Shown here piece after piece: positions 8,078 to 17,544 of a DNA stretch of 64,000 nt. The position numbers and the translations under genes are program-made. How positions within the stretch are numbered: the first letter of the stretch is position 1; each line of letters opens with the position of its first letter. The notes under the pieces were generated by a model. That model saw nothing but the letters and a program-made list of their open reading frames with translations, ran no database searches and was not told the origin of the DNA. Source of the DNA: DAHUYF01 sp035553515 (GTDB lineage: Bacteria > Pseudomonadota > Alphaproteobacteria > ATCC43930 > CGMCC-115725); assembly GCA_035553515.1 (NCBI GenBank), contig DATNDG010000096.1, forward strand, positions 4,242 through 68,241, read 5' to 3'.

Positions 8078-8992
8078 CTACCGCTGGCGGCGATCGGCGC
8101 GCCGCTGATCGCCACATGCTGCTTCGCGCCCGCCCTCGACAGCGTCAAGCTCGCGGTCTTCGCGAGGCTGCCGATCGATTATCGGCGAGTCCGTCATGCG
8201 CCCATCGAATTCGGGGTGCCATGCGCTGGGCAAAACGCGCGCCGGACAGGCGGGCCGGACGAACGGGGCTCTGCGCGCGACCGCGCTCAGAATGGCGGAC
8301 CAAACCTCACGCAGCAATGGCTTGAGATTGGGATGACACTGGTACAACCACGCATCCGGATGGACGGTCTGCAACGGTCCGGAACTCACGACCAGCCCGC
8401 TCAGCCGGGCGGTGTATGCGGAAGCGCAATAGATCAGCAGGTTCTGCTTGTACCAATAGGCGATGTTCTGCCGCGCCCATATCCTCGGACGAATCGCGTC
8501 GAATACCTCGTAGCCTCGCTCTCTGAACAGACCCGCCCAATAATCTTGCCATTGTTCATTGATGTGTCCCACGCCTCCCTGTCCGGGTATGGCCGCCGAA
8601 AAGGCAACGACGGGCGCAAGGGATACAAGCTCGGCCACGAAATCCGCTGCTCTTTCCCGGGGCAGGTGCTCGGCGACCTCCAGAGATAGTGCAAGGTCGA
8701 CGCGCCGTCCGACCACCCGACATACTTCGCAGTCTCTGAGATCGACGGTGAGGAAATTCTGCTCGGGAATTTCGAGCAGGCTGCGGGGCACATAGGCGCC
8801 ATCGAGCCCCGTCACATCGGTTACGCCGTGCTTCATGAATTCGCTGAGCCAGGTTCCCGTTCCGCAGCCGACATCGCAGACCGAGCGCGCTGGAATGGCA
8901 GAGAGCAGAAGGGGAACGATTTCTCGAGCTGAAGACTCGGTAAGCTCGCGGCCCCGGTCATAGAAATTCGGCGTATAGAGCGGCGAGCGCAT
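8078..8992 (-). CDS. Class I SAM-dependent methyltransferase
   Basis: 304 residues. Motif I is VCDVGCGTGTWL, followed by an acidic motif II (VTGLDGAYVP) and a later LSLEVAEHLP, typical of small-molecule or sugar methyltransferases found in polysaccharide clusters. The ATG at 8992-8990 begins MRSPLYTPNFYDRG, a common opening of this subgroup. The C-terminal 60 residues are rich in Arg and charged residues and look unstructured. It lies next to the flippase, at the edge of the exopolysaccharide locus, so it may methylate the sugar chain; this is inferred from position only. Confidence 0.85.
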   Translation of the reverse strand: MRSPLYTPNFYDRGRELTESSAREIVPLLLSAIPARSVCDVGCGTGTWLSEFMKHGVTDVTGLDGAYVPRSLLEIPEQNFLTVDLRDCEVCRVVGRRVDLALSLEVAEHLPRERAADFVAELVSLAPVVAFSAAIPGQGGVGHINEQWQDYWAGLFRERGYEVFDAIRPRIWARQNIAYWYKQNLLIYCASAYTARLSGLVVSSGPLQTVHPDAWLYQCHPNLKPLLREVWSAILSAVARRAPFVRPACPARVLPSAWHPEFDGRMTDSPIIDRQPREDRELDAVEGGREAACGDQRRADRRQR

Positions 8993-9281
8993 CTATCTCA
9001 ATCCATCCCTCCGAACCGAACGCCAGTCGGCTTCTTGCTCCTGACACCGGAGATCAACCTAGCTCGCCTTGATCCTCCGGCAAGCCGCGGCGTGGCGCAT
9101 TCGCCGCCGCACTGCGCCCGCTCCTTGCGCTCTCGAACCGGTAACGTTCGAGGTCTCGCTGGTTGTCAACCACAGGCTTGGCATCAGCCGCTCTTGATGA
9201 GAGTTGAGGGAGCAGAAATTGCTCCTCGCGTTGATCTCACGAGAGCGCGCAGACGAATGCAAGGTTTGCCAGCCAGCGATC

Positions 9282-10781
9282 ATGCCGAGCACCGACGAAT
9301 ACCCTGCGCCGCGCTCCCACCCCGTCCCGCGCCTTGGGCAGGCTGTCGTATCGGGTTATGCGTGGCTACTTTTTCTGACCGTCTCCGGGCGAGGCGTCCA
9401 GCTTCTCGGGCAGATGGTTTTGGCGTGGCTTCTCACTCCGGCTGACTTCGGCAGCATTGGGCTGGCCTATACGGTCACCACCTTCGTCAACGCGATCATC
9501 AATCCAGGGATCGACGATGTTCTGGTGCAACGCGGCCGGCATCTGCGCCACTGGACGAATGCCGCGTTTTGGCTGAGCCTGAGCTTGGCGACCATCGGTG
9601 CGATCGCCATGATCGCCGCGGCCCCGGTCAGCGCGCAGCTTTACCGCGAAGAACGCGTATCCGGACTCATCATGGTCCTGGCTCTCGCCGCTCCGATCAG
9701 CGCGCTTTCTCTCGTGCCCCTTGCGATCCTCAGGGCCTCGTTGAAATTCCGTCTTCTCGCTGGTATCAGCTTGGCAGAATTGACGGCGCTGCAGGGGCTC
9801 TCGGTTCTCTTCGCCTATCTTGGATTCGGCGCCTACAGCTTCGTCGTCCCGGTGCCGCTCACGATGGCGGGGCGAGCGCTGGCGACATGGCTCTGCGCGG
9901 CGCCGAGAATCCGGTTCGACCCGCAGCTCCGCCGGTGGCGATATCTCATCGGCGACGGAGCGGCGGTGTTCATCAGGCGTGTGGTCACCACCGTCGTTGC
10001 GCAGGGCGATTATGTTGCATTGGGGTTGCTGGCGAGCCCGCCCGTCGTCGGGATCTACTACTTTGCCTACAGCCTCGCGGTGTTGCCGCTGCGCGCCTTC
10101 GTGTCAAACCTCGCCAATGTGATGTTTCCGGCGCTGGTTCTCCTCGCGCGCGATCCCACTCGGCAAGCGGAGGTCGCACTCAAATCCTCGCGCATCGTTG
10201 GAAGCCTGTTCGTGCCGTTGTGCTTTCTGCAAGCGGCCATCTGCCGCCCGGGATTGGATTTGATATTCGGGTCCAAATGGAATGCAGCAGTCCCGCTTTT
10301 TCAGATCCTGAGCGTCGGCTTCGCCTTCGATGCGGTCGGCTGGCTCGCAGCGGCTCTGCTGCAGGCAAGAGGAGAATTCTGGCGCAACGCGTGGTATGGC
10401 TGCCTAACGGCCGCAGTGTTCTTGCCGCTCGTGGCAATCGGCGGCTGGCGGTGGTCGGCTCTCGGAGTGGCAACGGCCGTGGCGCTTTATCACACCATCA
10501 CCGTACCGATCTACTTCTATGCCGTACTTCGCCGCCATGGCGTATCGTGGCGCGAGGTCGCGGCTTTGTATCTGGTGCCGGCAACCCTGGCATCGCTATC
10601 GGTCGGTGCCGCGCTCGCCTTGTCGAGAGTGATCCGGGGCGCCTCCTACCATGACTTGGATGAGATCGCACTGGTTACCATCGTATCCGTCGTTCTTTAC
10701 TTCTTGATGAGCTATCCATTTTCAAAATCGATGTGGCAAGAGGTCTGGCTTCGCACCCGCGTCCTGGGCTGGAGACGATGA
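9282..10781 (+). CDS. Polysaccharide flippase (Wzx-like, MATE/MVF fold)
   Basis: About 499 residues, starting at ATG 9282 (a longer frame from a TTG at 9204 has no site). It has some 12 or more hydrophobic helices, beginning with VVSGYAWLLFLTVSGRGVQ, with the usual LADFG-like element here as LLTPADFGSIGLAY. This is typical of oligosaccharide flippases that turn lipid-linked repeat units to the periplasmic face. It runs right while the neighbouring glycosyltransferases run left, so it has its own promoter. It supplies the flippase for the Wzx/Wzy-type exopolysaccharide route made by this locus. Confidence 0.85.
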   Translation: MPSTDEYPAPRSHPVPRLGQAVVSGYAWLLFLTVSGRGVQLLGQMVLAWLLTPADFGSIGLAYTVTTFVNAIINPGIDDVLVQRGRHLRHWTNAAFWLSLSLATIGAIAMIAAAPVSAQLYREERVSGLIMVLALAAPISALSLVPLAILRASLKFRLLAGISLAELTALQGLSVLFAYLGFGAYSFVVPVPLTMAGRALATWLCAAPRIRFDPQLRRWRYLIGDGAAVFIRRVVTTVVAQGDYVALGLLASPPVVGIYYFAYSLAVLPLRAFVSNLANVMFPALVLLARDPTRQAEVALKSSRIVGSLFVPLCFLQAAICRPGLDLIFGSKWNAAVPLFQILSVGFAFDAVGWLAAALLQARGEFWRNAWYGCLTAAVFLPLVAIGGWRWSALGVATAVALYHTITVPIYFYAVLRRHGVSWREVAALYLVPATLASLSVGAALALSRVIRGASYHDLDEIALVTIVSVVLYFLMSYPFSKSMWQEVWLRTRVLGWRR

Positions 10782-10835
10782 ATCCGGACCGACCTGCGCG
10801 ACTGAGGACGCGACGGTGGCGGGCAGGCACACTTC

Positions 10836-11831
10836 CTATTTCAGGGCAGCGAATGGAATGCCGCTTTCAACGCTCTTCCTCTGCCCAGGCCGGTTAGGGT
10901 AGCGACGTGCGATGCGCACGGGGGCGGCAAGCAAGCGGCGAGGATTGTTCAGGGCGGCAACGCTCATATATTTCACTCCGGCGAACATGGCGCCTTGGCG
11001 CAAGGCCTGGAGCGCCAGATACGAATAGACATAATAGAGCTGATGCCTGAACAGGGATTTCGGTAGGTCGGGAAACTTCTGTCGTGTCCATCTCACGATG
11101 AAGCCATTGGATCTCTCCGTTTGCTTCAGGTTCATCGACATGCTGCTATGGCCGAGATGCTGGCGATAGCCGACGAGAGTGCGCGGGACGACAATGAATT
11201 CGCTGCGTTCCGCCAGCAAGATATAGAGTTTCCAGTCTTCGCAGGCCTGGCCCCCTGCGCGCCTCAGCTCGGGATCATAGCCCCCGACCTCATGCAGCAG
11301 AGACAGGCGGATCAAGGGCACGCTGCCGCCGCCGACGATATTGTGGGTGACCAGCTCGGCGAGCACGTTTCCTTCGAAGCGAGGCGACGGAAAGGGGATG
11401 AGGCCATTGGAAGTGACGCGATCGTCGTCATCGATCCCAACCGACCAGCAATAGGCGAATCCCGTGCTTGCTGACGCATCCTGCAGCGCCTGAAGTTGCA
11501 GGGCGATCTTATCCGGATGCCATAGATCATCCGCATCAAGCGGCGCGATGTAGTTTCCTCGAGCGCGGGAAATCGCGAGATTCCTCGCTACAGCAACCCC
11601 GCCGTTCGGCTGTCGAAGCAGCAGGATCCGTTTATCTTCGTACGCGAGAGCCGTCACTATTTCCGCCGTGCGATCGGTCGACCCGTCATCGACGACGATG
11701 ATCTCGATGAGTCGATGGGATTGTGCTGAAGCCGATCGCAACGTCCGCTCGATCGTCCGCGAGGCGTTGTATGCCGGGACGATGACGGACACCAGATCAG
11801 CGTCGGGTGAACGAGGTCCGTAATCGGTCAA
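10836..11831 (-). CDS. Glycosyltransferase family 2
   Basis: About 331 residues. The likely start is a TTG at 11831-11829 with GGAGG seven bases upstream; a GTG at 11849 is an alternative. The GT-A fold is clear: VSVIVPAYNASRTIERTL, then IIVVDDGSTD, and the metal-binding DADDLWHPDK. A candidate catalytic-region motif is GGQACEDWKLY (an ED motif). Adds a sugar to a lipid-linked precursor at the inner membrane. The C-terminus has an amphipathic, basic tail. Donor and acceptor are unknown. Part of the exopolysaccharide locus. Confidence 0.88.
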   Translation of the reverse strand: MTDYGPRSPDADLVSVIVPAYNASRTIERTLRSASAQSHRLIEIIVVDDGSTDRTAEIVTALAYEDKRILLLRQPNGGVAVARNLAISRARGNYIAPLDADDLWHPDKIALQLQALQDASASTGFAYCWSVGIDDDDRVTSNGLIPFPSPRFEGNVLAELVTHNIVGGGSVPLIRLSLLHEVGGYDPELRRAGGQACEDWKLYILLAERSEFIVVPRTLVGYRQHLGHSSMSMNLKQTERSNGFIVRWTRQKFPDLPKSLFRHQLYYVYSYLALQALRQGAMFAGVKYMSVAALNNPRRLLAAPVRIARRYPNRPGQRKSVESGIPFAALK

Positions 11832-11873
11832 TCTCGCGCCTCCGTGCACGCAGCGACGTGCAAAGGCGCTGTG

Positions 11874-13106
11874 CTAGTCGGCCGCTTCCTTCTGGATGCG
11901 CTGCGCCGAAACCAATCGGCCATAGCAAGCCTCCATTGCACGAACATGACTGTCCCATCGCTGCGTCTGCGCAAAGGCCCGCGCCGCCTCCGACATCGCG
12001 CGTAGGCGCGAACGGTCACTTGCCAGCCTTTCGACCGCTGCAGCGAATGCTTGTGCGACGGCGCGCGGCCCGCCGACCGGAATTTTTACCGCCGCCTCGG
12101 CAGGAAGATGCGTGCCCATGCCTTGATGGTCGAGACAGATGACGGGGCAGCCTTGCGCCATCGCCTCGATGCACACCCAGCCGGAGCTATCGCGCACGCT
12201 TGTGAACAAGAGCACGTGCGATCTGCGGAACAGATCCTGCAGTTCGCTCCAGGCTACACGTCCGAGGAAGTTCACGCGGTTCGCAATCCCAAGTCGCGCG
12301 GCGAACCTCCTTGCCTTAGCAGAGTCGGGGCCATCCCCGGCGATGAGCAGCTTCATTTCTCCCGAGCGGAGCAGGCGTGCGGCCGCAAGACAGACGTCGA
12401 GGCCCTTTCGCGGCTCGATCCGCCCCGCCCAGATTGCAGTGAAGGGCCCCTCGATCTTGCGCTGCGGCGGATTCGCGGTGAACAGCTCAGGCGGCACCGC
12501 GCAATCGAGCATCAAAGGCACCGAACCTGCCCCCGCCGCGCTGAGGACGCGGGCCGTTTCGCGATTGACGGCAAATATGGCTCGACTATGTGCAACCGCC
12601 TTGCGCAGACCCGGCAGGAAGGGCAGCAGCAAGATGCGCAATGTTCGGACCTCTTCCCGCACCAGCATATGACGGAAGCACCAGAGCAGCGGCATCGGGG
12701 TCGTCTGTCCGCCGCCGACCGGTCCCCAGACGAATGGCTTTTCAAGTCGCCAGAAAGGTGGCGGCGCGCTGACCGTGTTGAAGCTGACATGGTGAATGAT
12801 GTCGAAGTCCCGCTCGCGAAGGAGCCGCCGGGCGCGGTGGAGCGCAGCGCGCAGCCAAAGAACGTAATGAAGGCGAAGGTCTTGCGGGGGCTTGAGCGAA
12901 AGCCAACCGAGCGAATCCACCCATTCGAAATGCAAATTGTCGTTGGGGTGCTGCGCTAGGAAGTCGTCGATGACGCGTCGAAACGCGCCATGGGTGATGA
13001 CGCAAACCTGGTTCCGCATGGAGAGGTGCCACGCCCAATTCCAGGTAACGCCGGCTTCCGAACCGGAATTCGGCATGCAAGCGATGCCCGTCAGCAGCAC
13101 TCTCAT
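11874..13106 (-). CDS. Glycosyltransferase family 4 (GT-B fold)
   Basis: About 410 residues from ATG 13106 (MRVLLTGIACMPNSGSEAGV). A longer frame to 13226 would overlap the divergent gene that starts at 13195, so the shorter start is preferred. The GT4 hallmarks are IWAGRIEPRKGLDVCLAAA, LLIAGDGPDS, NFLGRV, and the E-x7-E region here as SSGWVCIEAMAQGCPVI. It would transfer a sugar from a nucleotide donor to the growing repeat unit. The GSEAG motif near the start occurs in a subgroup often found in capsule and exopolysaccharide clusters. Specificity is unknown. Confidence 0.88.
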   Translation of the reverse strand: MRVLLTGIACMPNSGSEAGVTWNWAWHLSMRNQVCVITHGAFRRVIDDFLAQHPNDNLHFEWVDSLGWLSLKPPQDLRLHYVLWLRAALHRARRLLRERDFDIIHHVSFNTVSAPPPFWRLEKPFVWGPVGGGQTTPMPLLWCFRHMLVREEVRTLRILLLPFLPGLRKAVAHSRAIFAVNRETARVLSAAGAGSVPLMLDCAVPPELFTANPPQRKIEGPFTAIWAGRIEPRKGLDVCLAAARLLRSGEMKLLIAGDGPDSAKARRFAARLGIANRVNFLGRVAWSELQDLFRRSHVLLFTSVRDSSGWVCIEAMAQGCPVICLDHQGMGTHLPAEAAVKIPVGGPRAVAQAFAAAVERLASDRSRLRAMSEAARAFAQTQRWDSHVRAMEACYGRLVSAQRIQKEAAD

Positions 13107-13194
13107 AATGCGTGCTAACGAGCGAAACTCTGCGCCGATCCAACCGTCCGCTATCAGCTTGACGGTGGAGGCCTGAAAATGCGATGAAGCATTC

Positions 13195-14154
13195 ATGCCT
13201 TTGGCCAGCGTGATCATGCCGAACAAGAATGACGGCCGCTGGCTCCGTGCTTCCGTTGCGTCCGTATTGCGACAAGATTTCTCGGACTATGAACTCGTCA
13301 TTATCGATGATAACTCTTCCGATGACAGCCTTGCCGTTCTACGCGACCTGGCCGATAGCGATCATCGCATCAGGGTCATTTGCAGCCAGCAGGATCTCGG
13401 GGTCGGACAAGCACGCAACCTCGGCATGGAATGCGCCAAAGGCGAATTGATATCGTTTCTCGATGCCGATGATCTGATGCTGCCGGATACGCTTCGGCGG
13501 CAGATAAGCGCCTTTGATGCGGCGCGCCGGCGAAACCCGGGTGTGCAGCTGATGGCCACCGATGCCTACCTGATAAACGAGCGGGGAGAGCGGTTCTCCC
13601 GATATATGCCCGTCGAATGGTGGGATCGGATCGAGGATAGAACCGGACCCATGGTCTGGTCGATGCCGTTCGAGATGGCATTGCAAGGCACGATGGTGGT
13701 GGCCAGCGAGAGCAAGCTTCGCTTCATGCCCGAGTGGAAAGTGGCGGAGGTTCCGCCGTTTCTGCATCGCGCCCATGTAGCCGGCGGCGCAACTTATGTA
13801 GGCATGCCTCTCGTGGAAGTCCGATTGCGGCTATCCTCGGTGACCTATAACCGCTCACGCGAGATACTTCGATCGGTAAGAGCCTCGTTGCAGACCATCG
13901 CGGCTGGGACATGGGACCGGCCGGTTTTGCCGTCCCAGGTTGCCGATCCCCGCTGGTCGGAAATATGGGCCTGGAAATATGGCCGCTTGGCGCGATCGGC
14001 GACGGCCAACCGTCATTATCTTCTGGCCGCCGCGGCATCGGGGTTGGCGTTTGTCGCTAATCCCGGCTTGACGGTGATGAAGCTCAACCAAGAGCGCCGG
14101 CGTCGGAAACGGCAAGGCCGCATCGAGCGCAAGGCAGCGATCCGTTCCCGCTGA
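13195..14154 (+). CDS. Glycosyltransferase family 2
   Basis: 319 residues. MPLASVIMPNKNDGRWL opens the GT-A domain, followed by YELVIIDDNSSDDS and the metal site FLDADDLMLP. It runs right, opposite to its neighbours, and its C-terminus (KLNQERRRRKRQGRIERK) is strongly basic and probably lies on the inner membrane. The 88 bases to the leftward GT4 start at 13106 form a small divergent promoter space. Its role within the polysaccharide is unknown; the family is clear. Confidence 0.88.
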   Translation: MPLASVIMPNKNDGRWLRASVASVLRQDFSDYELVIIDDNSSDDSLAVLRDLADSDHRIRVICSQQDLGVGQARNLGMECAKGELISFLDADDLMLPDTLRRQISAFDAARRRNPGVQLMATDAYLINERGERFSRYMPVEWWDRIEDRTGPMVWSMPFEMALQGTMVVASESKLRFMPEWKVAEVPPFLHRAHVAGGATYVGMPLVEVRLRLSSVTYNRSREILRSVRASLQTIAAGTWDRPVLPSQVADPRWSEIWAWKYGRLARSATANRHYLLAAAASGLAFVANPGLTVMKLNQERRRRKRQGRIERKAAIRSR

Positions 14155-14196
14155 AGCGCAACCAAAGGTGTCCGAAAGAAGTGCGGTGCCGCAGGG

Positions 14197-15633
14197 TCAG
14201 GCGGCGCCTCGCTTTGCCAATGCATGTGCGGAGCCTCGCGGCAGCTTTTTGCGATACGCTGGCTGAGCCGCCTGGCCGGCGGACAACGTCGCGAAGAGCG
14301 TCCGCTGCGTCATGGCAGCCGCTAATCCGAAGCCGACGACACTCCAGAACCAGATCGCTCCCTGCGGCGATTCGAAGAATACGTCGAACGAACCGTTGAT
14401 CATGAACGCCGCCCAGTAGCAGATGATGAACAGATCAACCCGGGCCCACCATTCTTGTCTGAGGCGACGCGCTTTCAGATAGAAGCGCAGCAGAAGGGCT
14501 GCAAATGAAAGCTGCAGTACGATCCAGGCGACGATGCCCGGCACACCGGATCGGGCCAGGGTTGTCAGATGGCCGTTATGGGGATCGCGGGTCTTCCCGT
14601 TGTCGGTATCGAAGCCATCATCGACGGCGAGATTGATCCCGTACCCTTTCCCGGTCCAGAACAGTGGGCCGTAAATCGTGTAGTCCAGGATTGTGTCCCA
14701 CCAGTCGATCCGCCATTCGCGCGTCTCCGCATTACGAAAAGAAGCATTCTGGTCCGAAAAAACGCTGCCTGCGTTGTCCAAGAGCTGTTCTACAGAGAGA
14801 GAGCGGCTGCGTTCCCCGGGCAAATCGAAGGAACCCAACGATGCACCCAGGAGCAGAATGCTGACCGCGGCCGCGAGACCTGCTTGCCTCAGCCCTATTC
14901 CCTTGAAACAGACGATCAAGAGGAGCACGAAAGCTACCGTGACCATCGCGGCCCGGCTGTCGCAAGCGACGACGCCGAGTATGACCAACCAGCCGAGCCA
15001 CCAGAGCGCCTCTGTTCGCCGGGTCGGCCTCGCCTGCGGGAAGGTTCGATGAAGCTTCAGCAGTAGAAAGGCGCCGACACCGGCAAGATGGCAGCCAACA
15101 TCGCCGGGCCTCAATTCGATGACGCTTACCTCCGTGCCGGGCCAAAGCGGCAGCAGCGGAGCAACGAGGCCGAAGCCGGCCATGAAGACGAGATTGAAGA
15201 TCAGGAACGCCGGAATGGCCTTTCTGTACCACAAGAGGCCGCGGACGAGGCTGCCTGATCTCCCGACCAGCACTGCGGTGATCAGGGCAAAGAGACTGTA
15301 GCCCCAGAGGACCGCGTCCCGCGCCGCATCCACGCCGTACTTGGGCAGATAGGGTATGGTCCTCGCCAAGCCGATCGCGCAGAAGATCATAAAGAGCGGG
15401 AATAGCGGCAGCTTTGGCAGATACCAGGCGTAGCCGCCGAGGAAGAGCATCAGGAAGCCGATCGATAAAACGATTTCCCCAATGTAGAAGGGCGGGAATC
15501 CGAGATACGCGAACCCCTTTCCCGCAAAAGCATATCCCGCCAGGAGAATTGCCAGACAGATTAGGTAGACCTTCGCCGGCGCACGGACCGCCAGGCGCTG
15601 AGCCGACGTTGTCGCGATCATCGTCGCGGTCAT
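14197..15633 (-). CDS. O-antigen ligase/polymerase family membrane protein (Wzy-like)
   Basis: 478 residues from ATG 15633, which overlaps the stop of the amidotransferase gene (ATGA), so the two are translationally coupled. About ten hydrophobic helices. The large periplasmic loop near residues 290-360 contains SFRNAETREWRIDWW and TRDPHNGHLTTLARSGVPG, the RxxxW and HNxxLxxLxxxG patterns of the Wzy_C family. It polymerises repeat units or ligates them to an acceptor in the periplasm. With the flippase at 9.3 kb and the Wzz-type kinase at 27 kb it completes a Wzy-dependent set. Confidence 0.87.
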   Translation of the reverse strand: MTATMIATTSAQRLAVRAPAKVYLICLAILLAGYAFAGKGFAYLGFPPFYIGEIVLSIGFLMLFLGGYAWYLPKLPLFPLFMIFCAIGLARTIPYLPKYGVDAARDAVLWGYSLFALITAVLVGRSGSLVRGLLWYRKAIPAFLIFNLVFMAGFGLVAPLLPLWPGTEVSVIELRPGDVGCHLAGVGAFLLLKLHRTFPQARPTRRTEALWWLGWLVILGVVACDSRAAMVTVAFVLLLIVCFKGIGLRQAGLAAAVSILLLGASLGSFDLPGERSRSLSVEQLLDNAGSVFSDQNASFRNAETREWRIDWWDTILDYTIYGPLFWTGKGYGINLAVDDGFDTDNGKTRDPHNGHLTTLARSGVPGIVAWIVLQLSFAALLLRFYLKARRLRQEWWARVDLFIICYWAAFMINGSFDVFFESPQGAIWFWSVVGFGLAAAMTQRTLFATLSAGQAAQPAYRKKLPRGSAHALAKRGAA

Positions 15634-17474
15634 CGAGGAGCGATAACCTCCGCCAAGCTGAAAAGCGCGAAGATCTGCCGCCCGACATCGCGTCTCCTGT
15701 CGAGGTGACTGGTCCACAACCGCTCGACTGCCGCGCGCCGAAAGAGGCCGGTACCGGGCAAGCCCTCGAGAAGGCGCTCCCCTACGCGCTTGCGCAGCGG
15801 ACCCCGCGACCAGGCGGCAAAGGGGACCGGAAATCCCATCTTGCGGCGATGAACGATCGTCGCCGGCAGGTGTCGCTTCGCGGCGAGCTTGTGGACGATC
15901 TTGCCCCTCCCGAGGCGCAATTTGTAGGGACGTGGCAGCGACTCGACGAAGCGCACGACCTCGAGGTCGAGAATGGGAACGCGCGTTTCGAGCGAAAAAG
16001 CCATCGAGATCTTGTCGGCGTAGAGCAGCCAGTCGTCGGGCAGGCAGGTCCGGCTGTCGATGGCCATCATCTGCTCCACCGGCTCGCGCGCGTCGCCGGC
16101 CCAGTCGCGCCAGTAGCGGATGTCGGAAAGGGCGTTGCCGTCATCGGCGCGCCCGGTCAACTCCGCGCGCTCCTCGCTGGTGAACAGCGCATACGCCGCC
16201 TCGAAGCGGAGGGCCGGATCGGAAATCGGCAGGCTGCGGACGGCGCGATTGATGGCCTCCGGGATCGGTCGCCCGGTCAGGGGAAGATGCCGCATGGCAG
16301 CCAGCAACCCGGGCAGCCGGAGCTGCCGCCGGATGATCTCGTTCTGATAACGCCTGTAGCCACCCCAAGGCTCGTCGCTGCCCTGACCCGTCAGGGCCAC
16401 GGTGACATCGCGACGAGCGCGCTTGATCAGCGGCCACATGGCAAGGGTCGAGGTTGACGCAATCGGCTCTTCCAGGACGCCCATCACCGTGTCGAGCCCG
16501 GCCAGCACCTCTTCAGGAGCAAGGCGGACCGGAACGAATGAGAGGTCAAGCAGCCGCGCCGTTTCGGCCGCCGCAGCGATCTCGCTCTCGGCGTCGGTAT
16601 CGCCGAATCCTACTGTGAAGCATGGCAGTCGCGGCCCCAGCCGGCGCGACAGCGCCGCGACCAGCGCGGAGTCGACGCCGCCCGAGAGCAGAATCCCGAC
16701 CGGAACATCGGACAGTAGCTGCCGCTCCACTGCTCTCGCGAGCAGCTCGTGATAAGTGGCGACGGCGTCCTCCGCGCTGCCCGCGAAATGGTCGGTCCCG
16801 GCAGCGATATAACGGCGCAGCTCGGCGCGTCCGGTCGCAATGTCATAGATCAGGGCGTGCCCCGCAGGCAGCCGGAAGACGTCCTTCCACAAGGTGCGCG
16901 GCGAAGGCACGAAGCGCAGCGTGAGGAAGCATTGCAACGAACCTGCATCGACCGCGCGGCCGGTCGGCACCATCTCCCGGAGCGCCCGTATTTCCGAGGC
17001 GAACGCAATCCCGCCGTCATCGGCAAGGGCATAGTAGAGCGGCTTGATGCCAAACGGGTCGCGGACCAGGAACAACTTCTCTGCCTGGCGGTCGAAAGCG
17101 GCAAAGGCGAACATTCCGTTCAGCCGGCCGATGGTCGCATCGAAACCGCTCGCCGCCAGGCTCTCTACCAGGGTTTCCGTATCCGAATGTCCGCGGAAAG
17201 TTGCGGGAACCTCGCACCGCAGGTCGAGGTGGTTGTAGATCTCGCCGTTGTAAGAGACCCACCACCGCCCGTCCCGGCTCGTCATCGGCTGGTTGCCGGC
17301 TGATGACAGGTCGAGAATGGCTAGGCGCGTGTGGCCGAGGACGACCTGTCGGTTGCCGACGGTGAAGCGTTCGATGCCCGCCCCATCCGGACCGCGATGG
17401 CGCAATGCCGCCACGCACCGGCTCGCGGCATCGTGCTCGAGCGCCAATCCAATGCAGCCGAATACGCCGCACAT
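15630..17474 (-). CDS. Glutamine-hydrolysing asparagine synthase-like amidotransferase
   Basis: 614 residues from ATG 17474, chosen because it places the nucleophile Cys directly after Met (MCGVFGCIG). The N-terminal glutaminase domain has LRHRGPDG, LAILDLS, and YNGEIYNH. The ATP-pyrophosphatase domain has ILLSGGVDSALVA and ALTGQGSDEPWGGY. In polysaccharide clusters such proteins often amidate a uronic acid or another sugar acid, rather than make asparagine for protein synthesis. That fits the nearby nucleotide-sugar 6-dehydrogenase, which would supply a uronic acid. The reaction is inferred; the family is certain. Confidence 0.9.
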   Translation of the reverse strand: MCGVFGCIGLALEHDAASRCVAALRHRGPDGAGIERFTVGNRQVVLGHTRLAILDLSSAGNQPMTSRDGRWWVSYNGEIYNHLDLRCEVPATFRGHSDTETLVESLAASGFDATIGRLNGMFAFAAFDRQAEKLFLVRDPFGIKPLYYALADDGGIAFASEIRALREMVPTGRAVDAGSLQCFLTLRFVPSPRTLWKDVFRLPAGHALIYDIATGRAELRRYIAAGTDHFAGSAEDAVATYHELLARAVERQLLSDVPVGILLSGGVDSALVAALSRRLGPRLPCFTVGFGDTDAESEIAAAAETARLLDLSFVPVRLAPEEVLAGLDTVMGVLEEPIASTSTLAMWPLIKRARRDVTVALTGQGSDEPWGGYRRYQNEIIRRQLRLPGLLAAMRHLPLTGRPIPEAINRAVRSLPISDPALRFEAAYALFTSEERAELTGRADDGNALSDIRYWRDWAGDAREPVEQMMAIDSRTCLPDDWLLYADKISMAFSLETRVPILDLEVVRFVESLPRPYKLRLGRGKIVHKLAAKRHLPATIVHRRKMGFPVPFAAWSRGPLRKRVGERLLEGLPGTGLFRRAAVERLWTSHLDRRRDVGRQIFALFSLAEVIAPR

Positions 17475-17544
17475 TGTCAGCCGTACCGGACTTGTTGCCG
17501 GCCACGGGCGCCATCCGGGCGCGAAGCCTGCGCAGTCCCGATGA

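Noticed and set aside
9204..9281. Upstream TTG start for the flippase
   Set aside because: No ribosome site and an unusual hydrophilic leader. The ATG at 9282 gives the normal N-terminus.
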